53,376 bases of DNA from Rhizobium sp. Q54 (GCA_945947575.1 CAMEYM010000021.1:1-53376); one strand, 5' to 3'; counted from the first letter of the stretch, positions 6,807 to 18,848 are shown. Numbers and translations: made by a program. The notes: generated by a model not told the origin, from the sequence alone.

Positions 6807-9176
6807 ATGGTCCCTGCCCCACCGTCTGATCCCTTCGAGCTTGCGGAAGCCGAGGCCGAGGTACCAGCCCTCCGGCCCGACGCTCCACCCTCGCCCGCAC
6901 CCTACCTGAGCAAGCTGAACGCTGCCCAGCGCGAGGCCGTGGAAACCACCGAAGGCCCCGTGCTGGTCCTGGCGGGCGCCGGCACCGGCAAGACGCGCGT
7001 ACTTACGACGCGTCTCGCCCATCTGTTGTTCCAGCGCCGGGCGCTTCCGGGCGAGATCCTGGCGGTGACCTTCACCAACAAGGCGGCGCGCGAGATGAAG
7101 GGGCGTGTGGAAGAGCTGATCCAGCGGCCCGTCGAGGGCATGTGGATCGGCACGTTCCACTCGATCGGCGCGCGCATGCTGCGCCAGCACGCCGAACTGG
7201 TCGGGCTGAAGCAGAACTTCACCATCCTCGACCAAGACGACCAGGTGCGGCTACTGAAGCAGCTCATCCAGGCGGCGGGCATCGACGAGAAGCGCTGGCC
7301 GGCGCGGATGCTGGCCGGCGTCATCAACGACTGGAAGGATCGCGGGCTGACCCCCGACAAGGTCGGCGACCAGCACGGCGACTACGCGCAGGGTAAGGGC
7401 CAGGGGCTGTACCGGCTGTACCAGGAGCGCCTGAAGCAGCTGAACGCCGCCGACTTCGGCGACCTGCTGCTGCACATTCTCATCCTGCTGCAGACCAACA
7501 AGGACGTGGCGGCGCGCTGGCAGCAGCTCTTCCGCTACATCCTGGTGGACGAGTACCAGGACACCAACGTCGGCCAGTACCTGTGGCTGCGGCTGCTGGC
7601 GCAGGTGCACAAGAACCTGTGCTGCGTCGGTGACGACGACCAGTCGATCTACTCCTGGCGCGGCGCCGAGGTGGGAAACATCCTGCGCTTCGAGAAGGAT
7701 TTTCCCGGCGCGCGCATCGTGCGCCTGGAGCAGAACTACCGCTCGACACCGAGCATCCTGGCGGCGGCGAGCGGTTTGATTGCTAAGAACCAAGGGCGCC
7801 TCGGCAAGACCCTGTGGACCGACCGGCCGGCCGGCGAGAAGGTGCTGGTTCGCGGCGCTTGGGACGCGGAAGAAGAAGCGCGTCTCGTGTGCGAGGAGAT
7901 CGAGTCCACCCATCGCGGCGGCGAGAAGCTGGGGGCGTACGCAATTCTCGTGCGCGCCAGCTTCCAGACGCGCGAGTTCGAGGAGCGGTTGCTGACGCTC
8001 GGCCTGCCATACCGAGTAATTGGCGGCCTGCGGTTCTACGAGCACAAGGAAGTGCGCGACGCGATCGCGTACCTGCGCGTCATCGCGCAGCCGGACGACG
8101 ATTTGGCGTTCGAGCGAATCTTGAATGTCCCGCGGCGCGGCATCGGCGAGGCGACCGAGCAGGCGATGCACCGCGTCGGGCGGGCGAAGTCGATTCCGCT
8201 GACTCAGGCGGCCGTCGAACTCGTCACCACCGACGAGATCAAGCCGCAGGCGCGGCGCGCGCTGAAGGATCTGCTCGACTCGCTCGAGCGCTGGCGCCGG
8301 CAGCTGACCGAGCTGCCGCACGCGGATGTGGTGGGCACCGTGCTGGACGAGTCCGGCTACACCGACATGCTGCAGAAGGACAAATCGCCGGACGCCCCGG
8401 GACGGCTCGAGAACCTGAAGGAGCTTGTGCGCGCGGTCGAGAACTTCGAGAACCTCGGCCAGTTCCTCGAGCACGTCTCTCTCGTCATGGAAAACGAGGA
8501 GATCACCAATGAGGAGAAGGTGAGCCTCATGACGCTGCACGGCGCCAAGGGGCTGGAGTTCGACATCGTCTACCTGCCCGGCTGGGAGGAAGAGTTGCTG
8601 CCGCACCCGCGCGCGCTGGAAGAGAGCGGCGAGAACGGGCTCGAAGAGGAGCGGCGCCTCGCCCACGTGGCGATCACGCGCGCCCGCAAGCGGCTGTCGA
8701 TCACGTTCGCGGCGAGCCGGCGCGTCTACAACCAGTGGCGCTCGACCTTGCCGTCGCGCTTCATCGACGAGCTGCCGAAGGAGCACATCGAGATCCAATC
8801 GGCGCCGGGCCTGTATCGCGGCCGCGGCAGCTTCGGCGCCGACGAGGACTCACCGGCGTTCGACGTGCCGGGGAACCGGCCGCCGGCGGGCAGCTGGCGC
8901 CAGGCGCGCACCGGCAGCGTGCGCACGCCGGGCTCGCAGGGCCCGCGCTCGGGCGTGACGTCCGGCGGCCTGGTGATCGACGGCCGCGTGGTGCCGGTGC
9001 AGCAGGTCGCCCCGGCCCGGCGCGAGAACGCCGGCGAGTTCCGCATCGGCGAGCGGGTGTTCCACCAGAAGTTCGGCTACGGCCGCGTGCGCACGGTGGA
9101 CGGCAACCGCCTGGAGATTGCCTTCGACAAGGCGGGGACGAAGAAGGTCATCGATAGCTTCGTCGCGAAGGCTTGA
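6807..9176 (+). CDS. uvrD: UvrD/PcrA-type ATP-dependent 3'-5' DNA helicase
   Basis: 789 residues from ATG 6807, which has AGGG five bases upstream; in-frame ATGs at 6753 and 6789 lack one. All superfamily 1A motifs are present: Walker A AGAGTGKTR (about residue 56), GTFHSIGARML, VDEYQDTN, GDDDQSIYSWRGA, LEQNYRSTPSIL, LMTLHGAKGLEFD and EERRLAHVAITRARKRL. The C-terminal 45 residues (FRIGERVFHQKFGYGRV) form the Tudor-like tail that in PcrA/UvrD binds RNA polymerase. Its role is nucleotide excision and mismatch repair and clearing RecA filaments or stalled polymerase. It is monocistronic. I see no LexA-type box in front. Confidence 0.96.
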   Translation: MVPAPPSDPFELAEAEAEVPALRPDAPPSPAPYLSKLNAAQREAVETTEGPVLVLAGAGTGKTRVLTTRLAHLLFQRRALPGEILAVTFTNKAAREMKGRVEELIQRPVEGMWIGTFHSIGARMLRQHAELVGLKQNFTILDQDDQVRLLKQLIQAAGIDEKRWPARMLAGVINDWKDRGLTPDKVGDQHGDYAQGKGQGLYRLYQERLKQLNAADFGDLLLHILILLQTNKDVAARWQQLFRYILVDEYQDTNVGQYLWLRLLAQVHKNLCCVGDDDQSIYSWRGAEVGNILRFEKDFPGARIVRLEQNYRSTPSILAAASGLIAKNQGRLGKTLWTDRPAGEKVLVRGAWDAEEEARLVCEEIESTHRGGEKLGAYAILVRASFQTREFEERLLTLGLPYRVIGGLRFYEHKEVRDAIAYLRVIAQPDDDLAFERILNVPRRGIGEATEQAMHRVGRAKSIPLTQAAVELVTTDEIKPQARRALKDLLDSLERWRRQLTELPHADVVGTVLDESGYTDMLQKDKSPDAPGRLENLKELVRAVENFENLGQFLEHVSLVMENEEITNEEKVSLMTLHGAKGLEFDIVYLPGWEEELLPHPRALEESGENGLEEERRLAHVAITRARKRLSITFAASRRVYNQWRSTLPSRFIDELPKEHIEIQSAPGLYRGRGSFGADEDSPAFDVPGNRPPAGSWRQARTGSVRTPGSQGPRSGVTSGGLVIDGRVVPVQQVAPARRENAGEFRIGERVFHQKFGYGRVRTVDGNRLEIAFDKAGTKKVIDSFVAKA

Positions 9177-9213
9177 CGCGGCGCTCTCTCCCCGAACGCT
9201 CGGCGATTCTGTT

Positions 9214-9228
9214 TGCCCCTCACCCTAC
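9214..9228. repeat. partial copy of the intergenic repeat lead sequence
   Basis: TTGCCCCTCACCCTAC matches the lead-in of the palindromic repeat copy near 46061 (TTGCCCCTCACCCTGC), but the hairpin itself is absent. It sits between the convergent uvrD and VOC genes. Confidence 0.4.
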
Positions 9229-9618
9229 CGCGTCGTACCCCGCCGCACTGAACTCGATGAGGCAGAAGCCGTTGCCGAAGGGGTCGCGCAGGAGGGCGAG
9301 CTTGCCCCAGGCGTGGTCGGTGATGTGGCCCTCGCGGCGGGCGCCGGCGGCTTCGGCGGTGCGGGTGGCGGCCTTGATGTCGGGCACCGAGAAGTCGAGG
9401 TGCACGGGCGTCCAGTGCGGGCCGAAGGTGCGCACGGAGGGGGCGTGCGGGAACGGCTCGCTGCCCTCCTCGCGCAGCAGCAGGTAGATCGGCACTTCGG
9501 CGCCGAGCATCTCTTGCGCGTCTCCGAGGCGGCGGCCGGGGCGCAGGCCGAGGGCATCCGCGTAGAAGCGCTGGGCGTCCGCCAAGTCGGAGACGTCGAT
9601 GTTGATGAGCAGGCTCAT
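9220..9618 (-). CDS. VOC (glyoxalase/dioxygenase) superfamily protein
   Basis: 132 residues from ATG 9616-9618, which overlaps the stop of the SMR gene by 4 nt. A longer open frame upstream is antisense to pepP and rejected. It shows two beta-alpha-beta-beta-beta modules: MSLLINIDVSDLADAQRFYADALG at the start (written here as MSLLINIDVSDLADAQRF), and LLRDPFGNGFCLIEF near the end with the terminal metal-ligand Glu. Members are metal-dependent lyases, dioxygenases or antibiotic-binding proteins. Coupling to a small multidrug exporter hints at detoxification, but that is inference. Confidence 0.85.
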   Translation of the reverse strand: MSLLINIDVSDLADAQRFYADALGLRPGRRLGDAQEMLGAEVPIYLLLREEGSEPFPHAPSVRTFGPHWTPVHLDFSVPDIKAATRTAEAAGARREGHITDHAWGKLALLRDPFGNGFCLIEFSAAGYDAVG

Positions 9619-9932
9619 TTGGTCACCCAGTAGAGCCCGGAGATGCCGATGAAGATGAGCGCGACGAAGCCGAGGCGCGCCGGGGCCATCGACTCGCCGT
9701 AGAGGGCGATGCCGAAGATCACCGAGCCGAGGGTGCCGATGCCGGTCCACACGGCGTAGGACGTGCCGAGCGGCAGGGTGCGCATGGCCAGCCACAGGAA
9801 GTAGAGGCTGGCGCCCATCGCTGCGACGACGGCGGTGGCGATCCAGGGGCGCGACATGGCGCCGGGGTGCTTCAGGCCGACGGCCCACGCGACCTCCATG
9901 GCACCCGCGATTGCCAGCCAAACCCAGGCCAT
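9615..9932 (-). CDS. SMR-family exporter of SugE/Gdx type (guanidinium exporter-like)
   Basis: 105 residues from ATG 9930-9932, the normal SMR length, with four transmembrane helices. The conserved membrane glutamate is in AGAMEVAWAVGLK (about residue 13). The string GTSYAVWTGIGTLGSV in helix 3 matches SugE/Gdx closely, and the WAVGLKH segment is characteristic of that subtype rather than of EmrE. Gdx proteins export guanidinium ion in exchange for protons. No guanidine riboswitch fits in the short 53-nt gap to pepP, so regulation is unknown. The VOC gene follows with a 4-nt overlap. Confidence 0.88.
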   Translation of the reverse strand: MAWVWLAIAGAMEVAWAVGLKHPGAMSRPWIATAVVAAMGASLYFLWLAMRTLPLGTSYAVWTGIGTLGSVIFGIALYGESMAPARLGFVALIFIGISGLYWVTK

Positions 9933-9985
9933 TTGTCCCTCCGTCCAGTTGTTCCGCGGCACGCGTCAGCGCATATACTCGGCGC

Positions 9986-12007
9986 ATGGATACCATTCGC
10001 AAGGGCTCGGTGGCGGACCCGGCGGTGCGCGCGGCGCTCGACGGCATTGCTGCGGCGCCCGAGCCGGGCGTCGGGCCGGACTTCACCGAAGAGGCGATCC
10101 GCAACGCCGTGGGCGAGCGCGACGCGAAGGCGCTCGCCGAGCTGAAGGCGTACGTCGAGGAGACGCGGGTGCGTTTCCGCGCCGAGCTCGCCGACCGCAG
10201 CAAGGCGCCCGTGCGCTTGGGCGCCCTGCGCCGCGAGCTGGAGCGACGGGGTCTCGCCGGCATGCTGGTGGCCCATTCGGACGAGTACCTCGGCGAGTAC
10301 GTGGCGCTGCGCTCGCAGCGGCTGACGTGGCTGACCGGCTTCACCGGTTCGGCGGGGCTCGCCGTGGTGACCCAGGGTGCAGCGACCATCCTGGTGGACG
10401 GGCGCTACACGCTGCAGGTGCGCGAGCAGGTGGACGGCGCGCTGTTCGCCTATCGCCACGTCACCGAGGAGCCGGCGAGTGACTGGATCGCGGCCAACCT
10501 ACCGAAGGGCGGCAAGCTCGGCTACGACCCGATGCATTTCACGGAGCGGCGCCTGGAGGGGTTCCGCACTGCCGCCACCAAGGCGGGCGGCGAACTGGTG
10601 GCGATGGACAGCAATCCCATCGACGCGGTGTGGAGCGGGCAGCCCCCTGCCCCGCTGGCGCCGATCGTGCCGCAGCCGATTCAATTCGCTGGCGAGAGCC
10701 ACGCCGACAAGCGCGCGCGCATCGCGGCCGCGCTGACCAAGGACGGCGTCGATGCGGCGGTGCTGACGCAGACGGACTCGATCGCCTGGATCCTCAACGT
10801 GCGCGGCAAGGACGTGCCCAACACGCCGCTGCCGCTGTCGTTCGCCATCCTGCACGCGGATGCGACGGTCGATTGGTTCGTCGATGGGCGCAAGCTCGGG
10901 GCCTCGACGCGCGAGCACCTCGGCGTCGCCCCGGAGGGGGCGCGCTCTCCGCGCGACAGCGTGCGGGTGCGCGACATCGCTGAGTTCGGGGTTGGGCTGG
11001 CCGCATTGGCGGGCAAGCGCGTGCAGGCCGACCCGGCGGCCACCAACGCTTGGGTGTTCGAGCAGCTGATCGATGCGGACGCGACCATCGTGCGGGCGCG
11101 CGACCCGGTGCAGATGCCGAAGGCGAAGAAGAACAAGGCCGAGCTCGACGGTACGCGCGCGGCGCACGTGCGCGATGGCGCGGCGTTGGCGAAGTTCTTC
11201 GCTTGGCTGGCGGTCGAGGCGCCCAAGGGCGGCCTCGACGAGATCGCGGCCAGCGACAGGCTCGCGGCGTTCCGCGCCGAGGGTCAGAATTTCCGCGGGC
11301 TGAGCTTCGATACGATTTCCGGCGCGGGACCGAACGGTGCCGTGGTGCATTACCGCGCCATGCCGGAGACCAAGCGCAGAATCGAGCGCAACTCGATGTA
11401 CCTGGTGGACTCGGGCGGGCAGTACCTGGACGGCACCACCGACGTGACGCGCGCGGTGGCGATCGGCACGCCGACGCCCGAGATGCGCGACCGCTTCACG
11501 CGCGTGCTCAAGGGCCACATCCAGCTCGCGATGGCGCGCTTCCCCGAAGGGACATCCGGTCCGCAACTCGACGTGCTGGCGCGCGCGGCGCTGTGGCAGG
11601 CGGGCGTGGACTACGACCACGGCACCGGCCACGGCGTTGGCAGCTACCTCGGCGTGCATGAGGGGCCGCAGGGCATTTCCGCGCGTGCGGAGACCGTGCC
11701 CCTGGCGCCGGGCATGATCGTTTCGAATGAGCCCGGCTACTACAAGACCGGCGCCTACGGCATCCGCATCGAGAACCTGGTGGTCGTGACCGAGGCGGCG
11801 GTGCCGGCCGGGGGCGAGAAGAAGATCCTCGGCTTCGAGACGCTGACGCTGGCGCCGATCGACCGCGCGCTGATCGAGCCCGCTCTGCTCACGGGAGATG
11901 AGCGGACGTGGCTCAACGACTATCATGCGCGCGTGCGCACCACGATCACGCCGCTGGTGGACGCCAATACCGCCGCGTGGCTCAAGGACGCCACCGCACC
12001 GATCTAG
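9986..12007 (+). CDS. pepP: aminopeptidase P family (Xaa-Pro aminopeptidase, M24B)
   Basis: 673 residues from ATG 9986. It has two creatinase-type N-terminal domains (about 75-210 and 225-390) and a C-terminal pita-bread catalytic domain (about 395-610). Dimetal ligands are visible: the two Asp in YLVDSGGQYLDGTTDVTRA, His in HGTGHGVGSYLGVHEGP, and the two Glu of SNEPGYYKTGAYGIRIENLV. It removes an N-terminal residue preceding proline. The first ~70 residues (Ala/Glu/Arg-rich, before VRLGALRRELERRG) are an extension not present in typical ~600-residue bacterial homologues. It could start internally, but no better start codon with an SD is apparent. Confidence 0.92.
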   Translation: MDTIRKGSVADPAVRAALDGIAAAPEPGVGPDFTEEAIRNAVGERDAKALAELKAYVEETRVRFRAELADRSKAPVRLGALRRELERRGLAGMLVAHSDEYLGEYVALRSQRLTWLTGFTGSAGLAVVTQGAATILVDGRYTLQVREQVDGALFAYRHVTEEPASDWIAANLPKGGKLGYDPMHFTERRLEGFRTAATKAGGELVAMDSNPIDAVWSGQPPAPLAPIVPQPIQFAGESHADKRARIAAALTKDGVDAAVLTQTDSIAWILNVRGKDVPNTPLPLSFAILHADATVDWFVDGRKLGASTREHLGVAPEGARSPRDSVRVRDIAEFGVGLAALAGKRVQADPAATNAWVFEQLIDADATIVRARDPVQMPKAKKNKAELDGTRAAHVRDGAALAKFFAWLAVEAPKGGLDEIAASDRLAAFRAEGQNFRGLSFDTISGAGPNGAVVHYRAMPETKRRIERNSMYLVDSGGQYLDGTTDVTRAVAIGTPTPEMRDRFTRVLKGHIQLAMARFPEGTSGPQLDVLARAALWQAGVDYDHGTGHGVGSYLGVHEGPQGISARAETVPLAPGMIVSNEPGYYKTGAYGIRIENLVVVTEAAVPAGGEKKILGFETLTLAPIDRALIEPALLTGDERTWLNDYHARVRTTITPLVDANTAAWLKDATAPI

Positions 12008-12034
12008 ACAATTCGCCCGGAGAAGACGAACCGT

Positions 12035-12463
12035 ATGGAACAGCGCATCTCCATCATCACGCTCGGCGTCGCGGACCTGAAGAAGGCGCGCAAGTTCTAC
12101 GTCGACGGCCTCGGCTTCAAGCCGTCGTCGGCAAGCCAGGAAGGCATCGTCTTCATCCAGATGGGCGGCATTGGCCTCGCGCTGTTCAACCACGACGCGC
12201 TCGCCGAGGACGCGACCGTGCCGCCAAGCGGCGGCGGCTTCCGCGGCGTGACGCTCGCCTACAACACGCGCACGAAAGAAGAGGTCGACCAGGTGATGAA
12301 GCTCGCCGTGAAGGCCGGCGGCCGCGCCATGCGCCCCGCTGCCAACGCGAACTGGGGCGGCTACTGCGGCTACTTCGCCGACCCGGACGGGCACCTGTGG
12401 GAAGTCGCGTGGAACCCGAGCTTTGGCCTCGCGGCGAACGGCGATCTGGAGTTGCCTAAGTAG
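12035..12463 (+). CDS. VOC family (glyoxalase-like) protein
   Basis: 142 residues, ATG at 12035 behind GGAGAAG. It opens with ISIITLGVADLKKARKFYVD and ends with CGYFADPDGHLWEVAWNP, the paired VOC modules with the terminal Glu metal ligand. This subfamily is widespread and uncharacterised. It is 27 nt downstream of pepP on the same strand. Its stop overlaps by a few bases the stop of the convergent ORF of the TIR patch, so it marks the conserved-core border of that patch. Confidence 0.85.
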   Translation: MEQRISIITLGVADLKKARKFYVDGLGFKPSSASQEGIVFIQMGGIGLALFNHDALAEDATVPPSGGGFRGVTLAYNTRTKEEVDQVMKLAVKAGGRAMRPAANANWGGYCGYFADPDGHLWEVAWNPSFGLAANGDLELPK

Positions 12464-12881
12464 GGGGCTTCACTTTCGCCTTGTCGGGAGCGCCGGCCTT
12501 CGCGGCGGGTGATCTCTTCGCCTTGCCCTTGCGTTCAGCGAAATCGATCAGTCGGTTCTCGTAGTCGTGCGCTCGTGCCAGTCCGGAAAACAGTGAATCC
12601 TCCACTGACACAGGTGATCCAAGAGCGTAGCGACGAATCTCGACCATGTTATTGCGAATGACGTCAGTGTCGCCGCGATACGCAGCCTTCGCGGTGCGCC
12701 GCAGCAATGCCTTAACTGGAGTTCCCATCCTTTCTTTCGCATTGGCATACGCCAACAGCGCCTCAGGGCTGCCTTCCGCCATTAGCGTACCCAGCGTTCT
12801 TCCTAGGTGTTCTCCGTTCGGCTGAGTCGGTTCGTTTGGAGGTGCCGATCCCGGTGCGTCGTCGGCTTCGGTGAGGTCCAC
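12456..12881 (-). CDS. uncharacterised ORF in frame with the TIR gene (possible C-terminal part)
   Basis: Open frame of 141 residues from a GTG at 12879-12881, with no convincing SD. It lies in exactly the same frame as the TIR gene upstream and is separated from its TAG by only six sense codons. Reading through would give one 338-codon protein. The predicted product has a Pro/Asp/Glu-rich linker (about 8-22), a helical core (ALLAYANAKERMGTPVKALL, RRTAKAAYRGDTDVIRNN) and a Lys/Ala/Pro-rich tail. No known domain is recognised. It is either a separate coupled gene or the cut-off C-terminal domain of the TIR protein; I lean slightly to the latter. Base composition is less GC-rich than in the flanks. 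Confidence 0.5.
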   Translation of the reverse strand: MDLTEADDAPGSAPPNEPTQPNGEHLGRTLGTLMAEGSPEALLAYANAKERMGTPVKALLRRTAKAAYRGDTDVIRNNMVEIRRYALGSPVSVEDSLFSGLARAHDYENRLIDFAERKGKAKRSPAAKAGAPDKAKVKPPT

Positions 12882-12899
12882 GGTACTGGAGACGAGGCC

Positions 12900-13472
12900 C
12901 TACATCGAGCGCAAGCGATTGTCCAACTGACGCACGCCGGCGACGAGTTCCTCGAGCACCTCGTCGGTCGAGCGAGTCGCCTTGGATGCGCCGGGCGGCT
13001 TCGGAATGCGCCCAATTGCCTCCTCTAGCTGCGGCCAAAGCGCCTCAAATAGCTGCTTAGTGCGAGACTCAGGAATCCTTGCATCCACGCCGGAGTTGAT
13101 TGAATTGATGACCTCCTCGATACCGCCTCGATCCGCTTTCTTTGCCTGAAACTGGGCGAGAGGGCCGCTCAAGTCCTTGAAGTCAAGATCCAGCAAGAGC
13201 GGGGTAACCCGTCCAATAGACAGGGACTTTGCTAGGGAACCAGCCTCGAAGTGAATCCAGGGTGACGTCATGTTTTGCCGCGTCACACCGATGATCCCGA
13301 AGTTCGATCCTTCAAGTTCCTTGCCGATGGCATCCTCCCATCGAGTACCGGCGGCGATATCGGTATCGGACATCCACGGTCGAGCGTAGTGCAGCACGAG
13401 CGGAATCCACTCCCTCAGCGCGAGCGCCAAGGCCCGGCTGCGGTCACCACTCCATCCGAGGAACACCTTCAT
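12900..13472 (-). CDS. TIR-domain protein (candidate NADase / phage defence)
   Basis: 190 residues from ATG 13470-13472. The TIR domain spans about residues 1-130: beta-A KVFLGWSGDRSRALALALRE, the box-2-like SDTDIAAGTRW, then NFGIIGVTRQNM and SPWIHFEAGSLAKS. Glu76 of HFEAGS sits where TIR NADases have their catalytic glutamate. Residues 165-190 (TDEVLEELVAGVRQLDNRLR) look like a coiled coil that stops abruptly at a TAG. Bacterial TIR proteins cleave NAD+ or make signalling nucleotides in anti-phage immunity; that role here is by family. Lower GC and its place behind a decayed ligA fragment suggest acquisition by transfer. Confidence 0.85.
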   Translation of the reverse strand: MKVFLGWSGDRSRALALALREWIPLVLHYARPWMSDTDIAAGTRWEDAIGKELEGSNFGIIGVTRQNMTSPWIHFEAGSLAKSLSIGRVTPLLLDLDFKDLSGPLAQFQAKKADRGGIEEVINSINSGVDARIPESRTKQLFEALWPQLEEAIGRIPKPPGASKATRSTDEVLEELVAGVRQLDNRLRSM

Positions 13473-13542
13473 CAGTCCGCTCCGCTGGTGACGACTGCCG
13501 GGTTCTCCCGAGCGCTCTCAACCCCTGCGAAACCTCCTTCTA

Positions 13543-13840
13543 CTACTTCCCCGCCAGCTTCAGCCACTCGTGCTCGTCGATGGTCTTGATGCCGAGGCGT
13601 TCGGCGTCTTTGGCTTTGGAGCCGGCGCCGCGGCCGAGCACCACCCGGACCGCCTTCTTGGAGACCGAGCCGGCGACCTTGGCGCCACGCTGCTGAGCGC
13701 TGGCCTTGGCTTCGTCGCGGGTCACTTTCTTCAACGTGCCGGTGAAGATGACGGTCTTGCCGGAGATGGCGGACGTCGAGACGGGCCTGGCGAGTCTTCG
13801 ACGGTGACGATCTGGACGAGGTCGTCGATGAGCTTCGTGT
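13543..13840 (-). pseudogene. decayed duplicate of the ligA 3' end (BRCT domain)
   Basis: From 13543 the sequence aligns without gaps to the true ligA end at exactly +600 (13543 to 14143 and onward). By hand count it matches at roughly 88% over about 250 nt, including the stop codon. It encodes the BRCT piece [19 protein letters not shown] through [10 protein letters not shown]. Near 13793-13796 one base is missing relative to ligA. Upstream of this the homology continues in another frame ([14 protein letters not shown] versus [13 protein letters not shown]) and then is lost near 13840. There is no credible start codon. It is a non-functional fragment left by duplication or by integration of related DNA. 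Confidence 0.85.
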
Positions 13841-14142
13841 TTTCCCGCTCGTGAGTTGAGCGACGCCACGTGGCCGATGACGTCGCAACTCAACGTGACT
13901 TGACGTAGTTCGTCAGCGATTTCCGCTGTCAAGCGGCGCGCCAAGAATCCTTCCGCGCCCTAGCGCGCGATTATCTCACGCACCAACTCTGCCGGATGCC
14001 CGGCCTCGCACACCGGAGGTTGCTGTCGCAACACGCGGCCGCCTACGCGCGCCGCGCTGGCACCACTAGCGCTAGAGGACACGCCCGTACATCGACCGTA
14101 GTACCGGCGCGCACCACTAGATGTAGGAACCGGCCAGCGTCC
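13841..14142. other. 302-nt stretch between ligA and its duplicate, no gene seen
   Basis: The minus strand carries a short open stretch ([20 protein letters not shown]) that reads like a coding remnant but has no start codon other than TTG and no SD, and it leads into the out-of-frame ligA fragment. Closer to ligA (14040-14130) the sequence has short repeats of GCACCACTAG (about 14060 and 14111). No terminator with a U-tract was found behind ligA. Confidence 0.4.
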
Positions 14143-17927
<3,785 letters not shown>

Positions 17928-17940
17928 CGGACGGGCAGAG

Positions 17941-18768
17941 CTAGCCGCGCGTCATCGCGGTCATCATGCGCCGCCACCACGAGCGCACTTCTGCCGCCGG
18001 GTTGTCGTCTTCGAGGGCCGGCGCGACACCCGCCTGGGCGAGCAGGCGATAGGAGTCGAGGTACCAGTCGCTGCCCGGGAAGTTGTAGCCGAGCACCGCC
18101 GCGGCAGCCTGGGCCTCCGGCACCACGCCCAGCGCCAGATAGCACTCGGTGAGGCGGTGTAGCGCTTCCGGCACGTGCGACGTGGTCTGGTGGTTGGCGA
18201 CGACGGTGCGGAAGCGGGCGATGGCGGCGACGTGTTCGCCGCGCTCCAGGTAGAAGCGGCCGATCGTCATTTCCTTGCCGGCCAGGTGCTCGCGCACCAG
18301 CTCGACCTTGAGCTCTGCGTCGCGGGCGTACTCGGTATCGGGGTAGCGCGTGGCGACGAGCTGCAACGCGGCGAGTGCCGCCGCCGTGGTGGCCTGGTCG
18401 CGGCGCACGTCGACGATCTGCTCATAGTGGCTGATGGCGATGAGGTAGTTCGCGTACGGCGCGTCCTCGTTGCCGGGGTGCAGCTGGATGTAGCGCTGGG
18501 CGGCCAGGATCGAGGCGTCGAAGTCGCCGACCCGATAGTAGGCGTAGGCACCCTGCAGCTCGGCGCGCGTCGCCCACTGCGAGTACGGATGCTGGCGTTC
18601 GACCTCGTCGAAGGCGGCGGCGGCGTCGGCCCAGCGGCCGGCCTGCAGGTGGTCCATCGCCTCGTTGTAAAGCTCCTCGACGGAGCGCTCGACGTACTCG
18701 GGCTCGCGGGTGGCGCAGGCAGCGAGCAGGCAAAGGCCGGCGACGGCCAACAGGCGGCGGAACTTCAT
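17941..18768 (-). CDS. bamD: outer membrane assembly lipoprotein BamD
   Basis: 275 residues from ATG 18766-18768; a longer frame upstream would run through the lpxC terminator hairpin and is rejected. The N-terminus MKFRRLLAVAGLCLLAACA has a lipobox (LAAC, acylated Cys18). It is followed by five TPR-like helical pairs beginning EELYNEAMDHLQAGRWADAA, and the family hallmark YANYLIAISHYEQI. BamD is the essential lipoprotein partner of BamA in inserting outer-membrane beta-barrels. It sits between lpxC and recN, a common alphaproteobacterial order. Confidence 0.96.
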   Translation of the reverse strand: MKFRRLLAVAGLCLLAACATREPEYVERSVEELYNEAMDHLQAGRWADAAAAFDEVERQHPYSQWATRAELQGAYAYYRVGDFDASILAAQRYIQLHPGNEDAPYANYLIAISHYEQIVDVRRDQATTAAALAALQLVATRYPDTEYARDAELKVELVREHLAGKEMTIGRFYLERGEHVAAIARFRTVVANHQTTSHVPEALHRLTECYLALGVVPEAQAAAAVLGYNFPGSDWYLDSYRLLAQAGVAPALEDDNPAAEVRSWWRRMMTAMTRG

Positions 18769-18775
18769 GCGCGGG

Positions 18776-18813
18776 ATAATAAACAAAGAGCGGCGTCCGA
18801 GGGACACCGCTCT
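18776..18813 (-). terminator. intrinsic terminator after lpxC
   Basis: On the minus strand AGAGCGG and CCGCTCT (18807-18813 and 18787-18793) pair, extended by an inner GTCC/GGAC pair, followed by TTGTTTATTAT. It lies 36 nt beyond the lpxC stop and just in front of bamD, separating the two transcripts at least partly. Confidence 0.75.
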
Positions 18814-18848
18814 ATAGCATGGCCCGAAGGCCGCAGACCGCCGGAAAA

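Noticed and set aside
13543-13944. 133-residue ORF as a real stand-alone BRCT protein
   Set aside because: It needs a TTG start without an SD, and its N-terminal part is out of frame relative to the ligA homology. It is better read as a pseudogene fragment.
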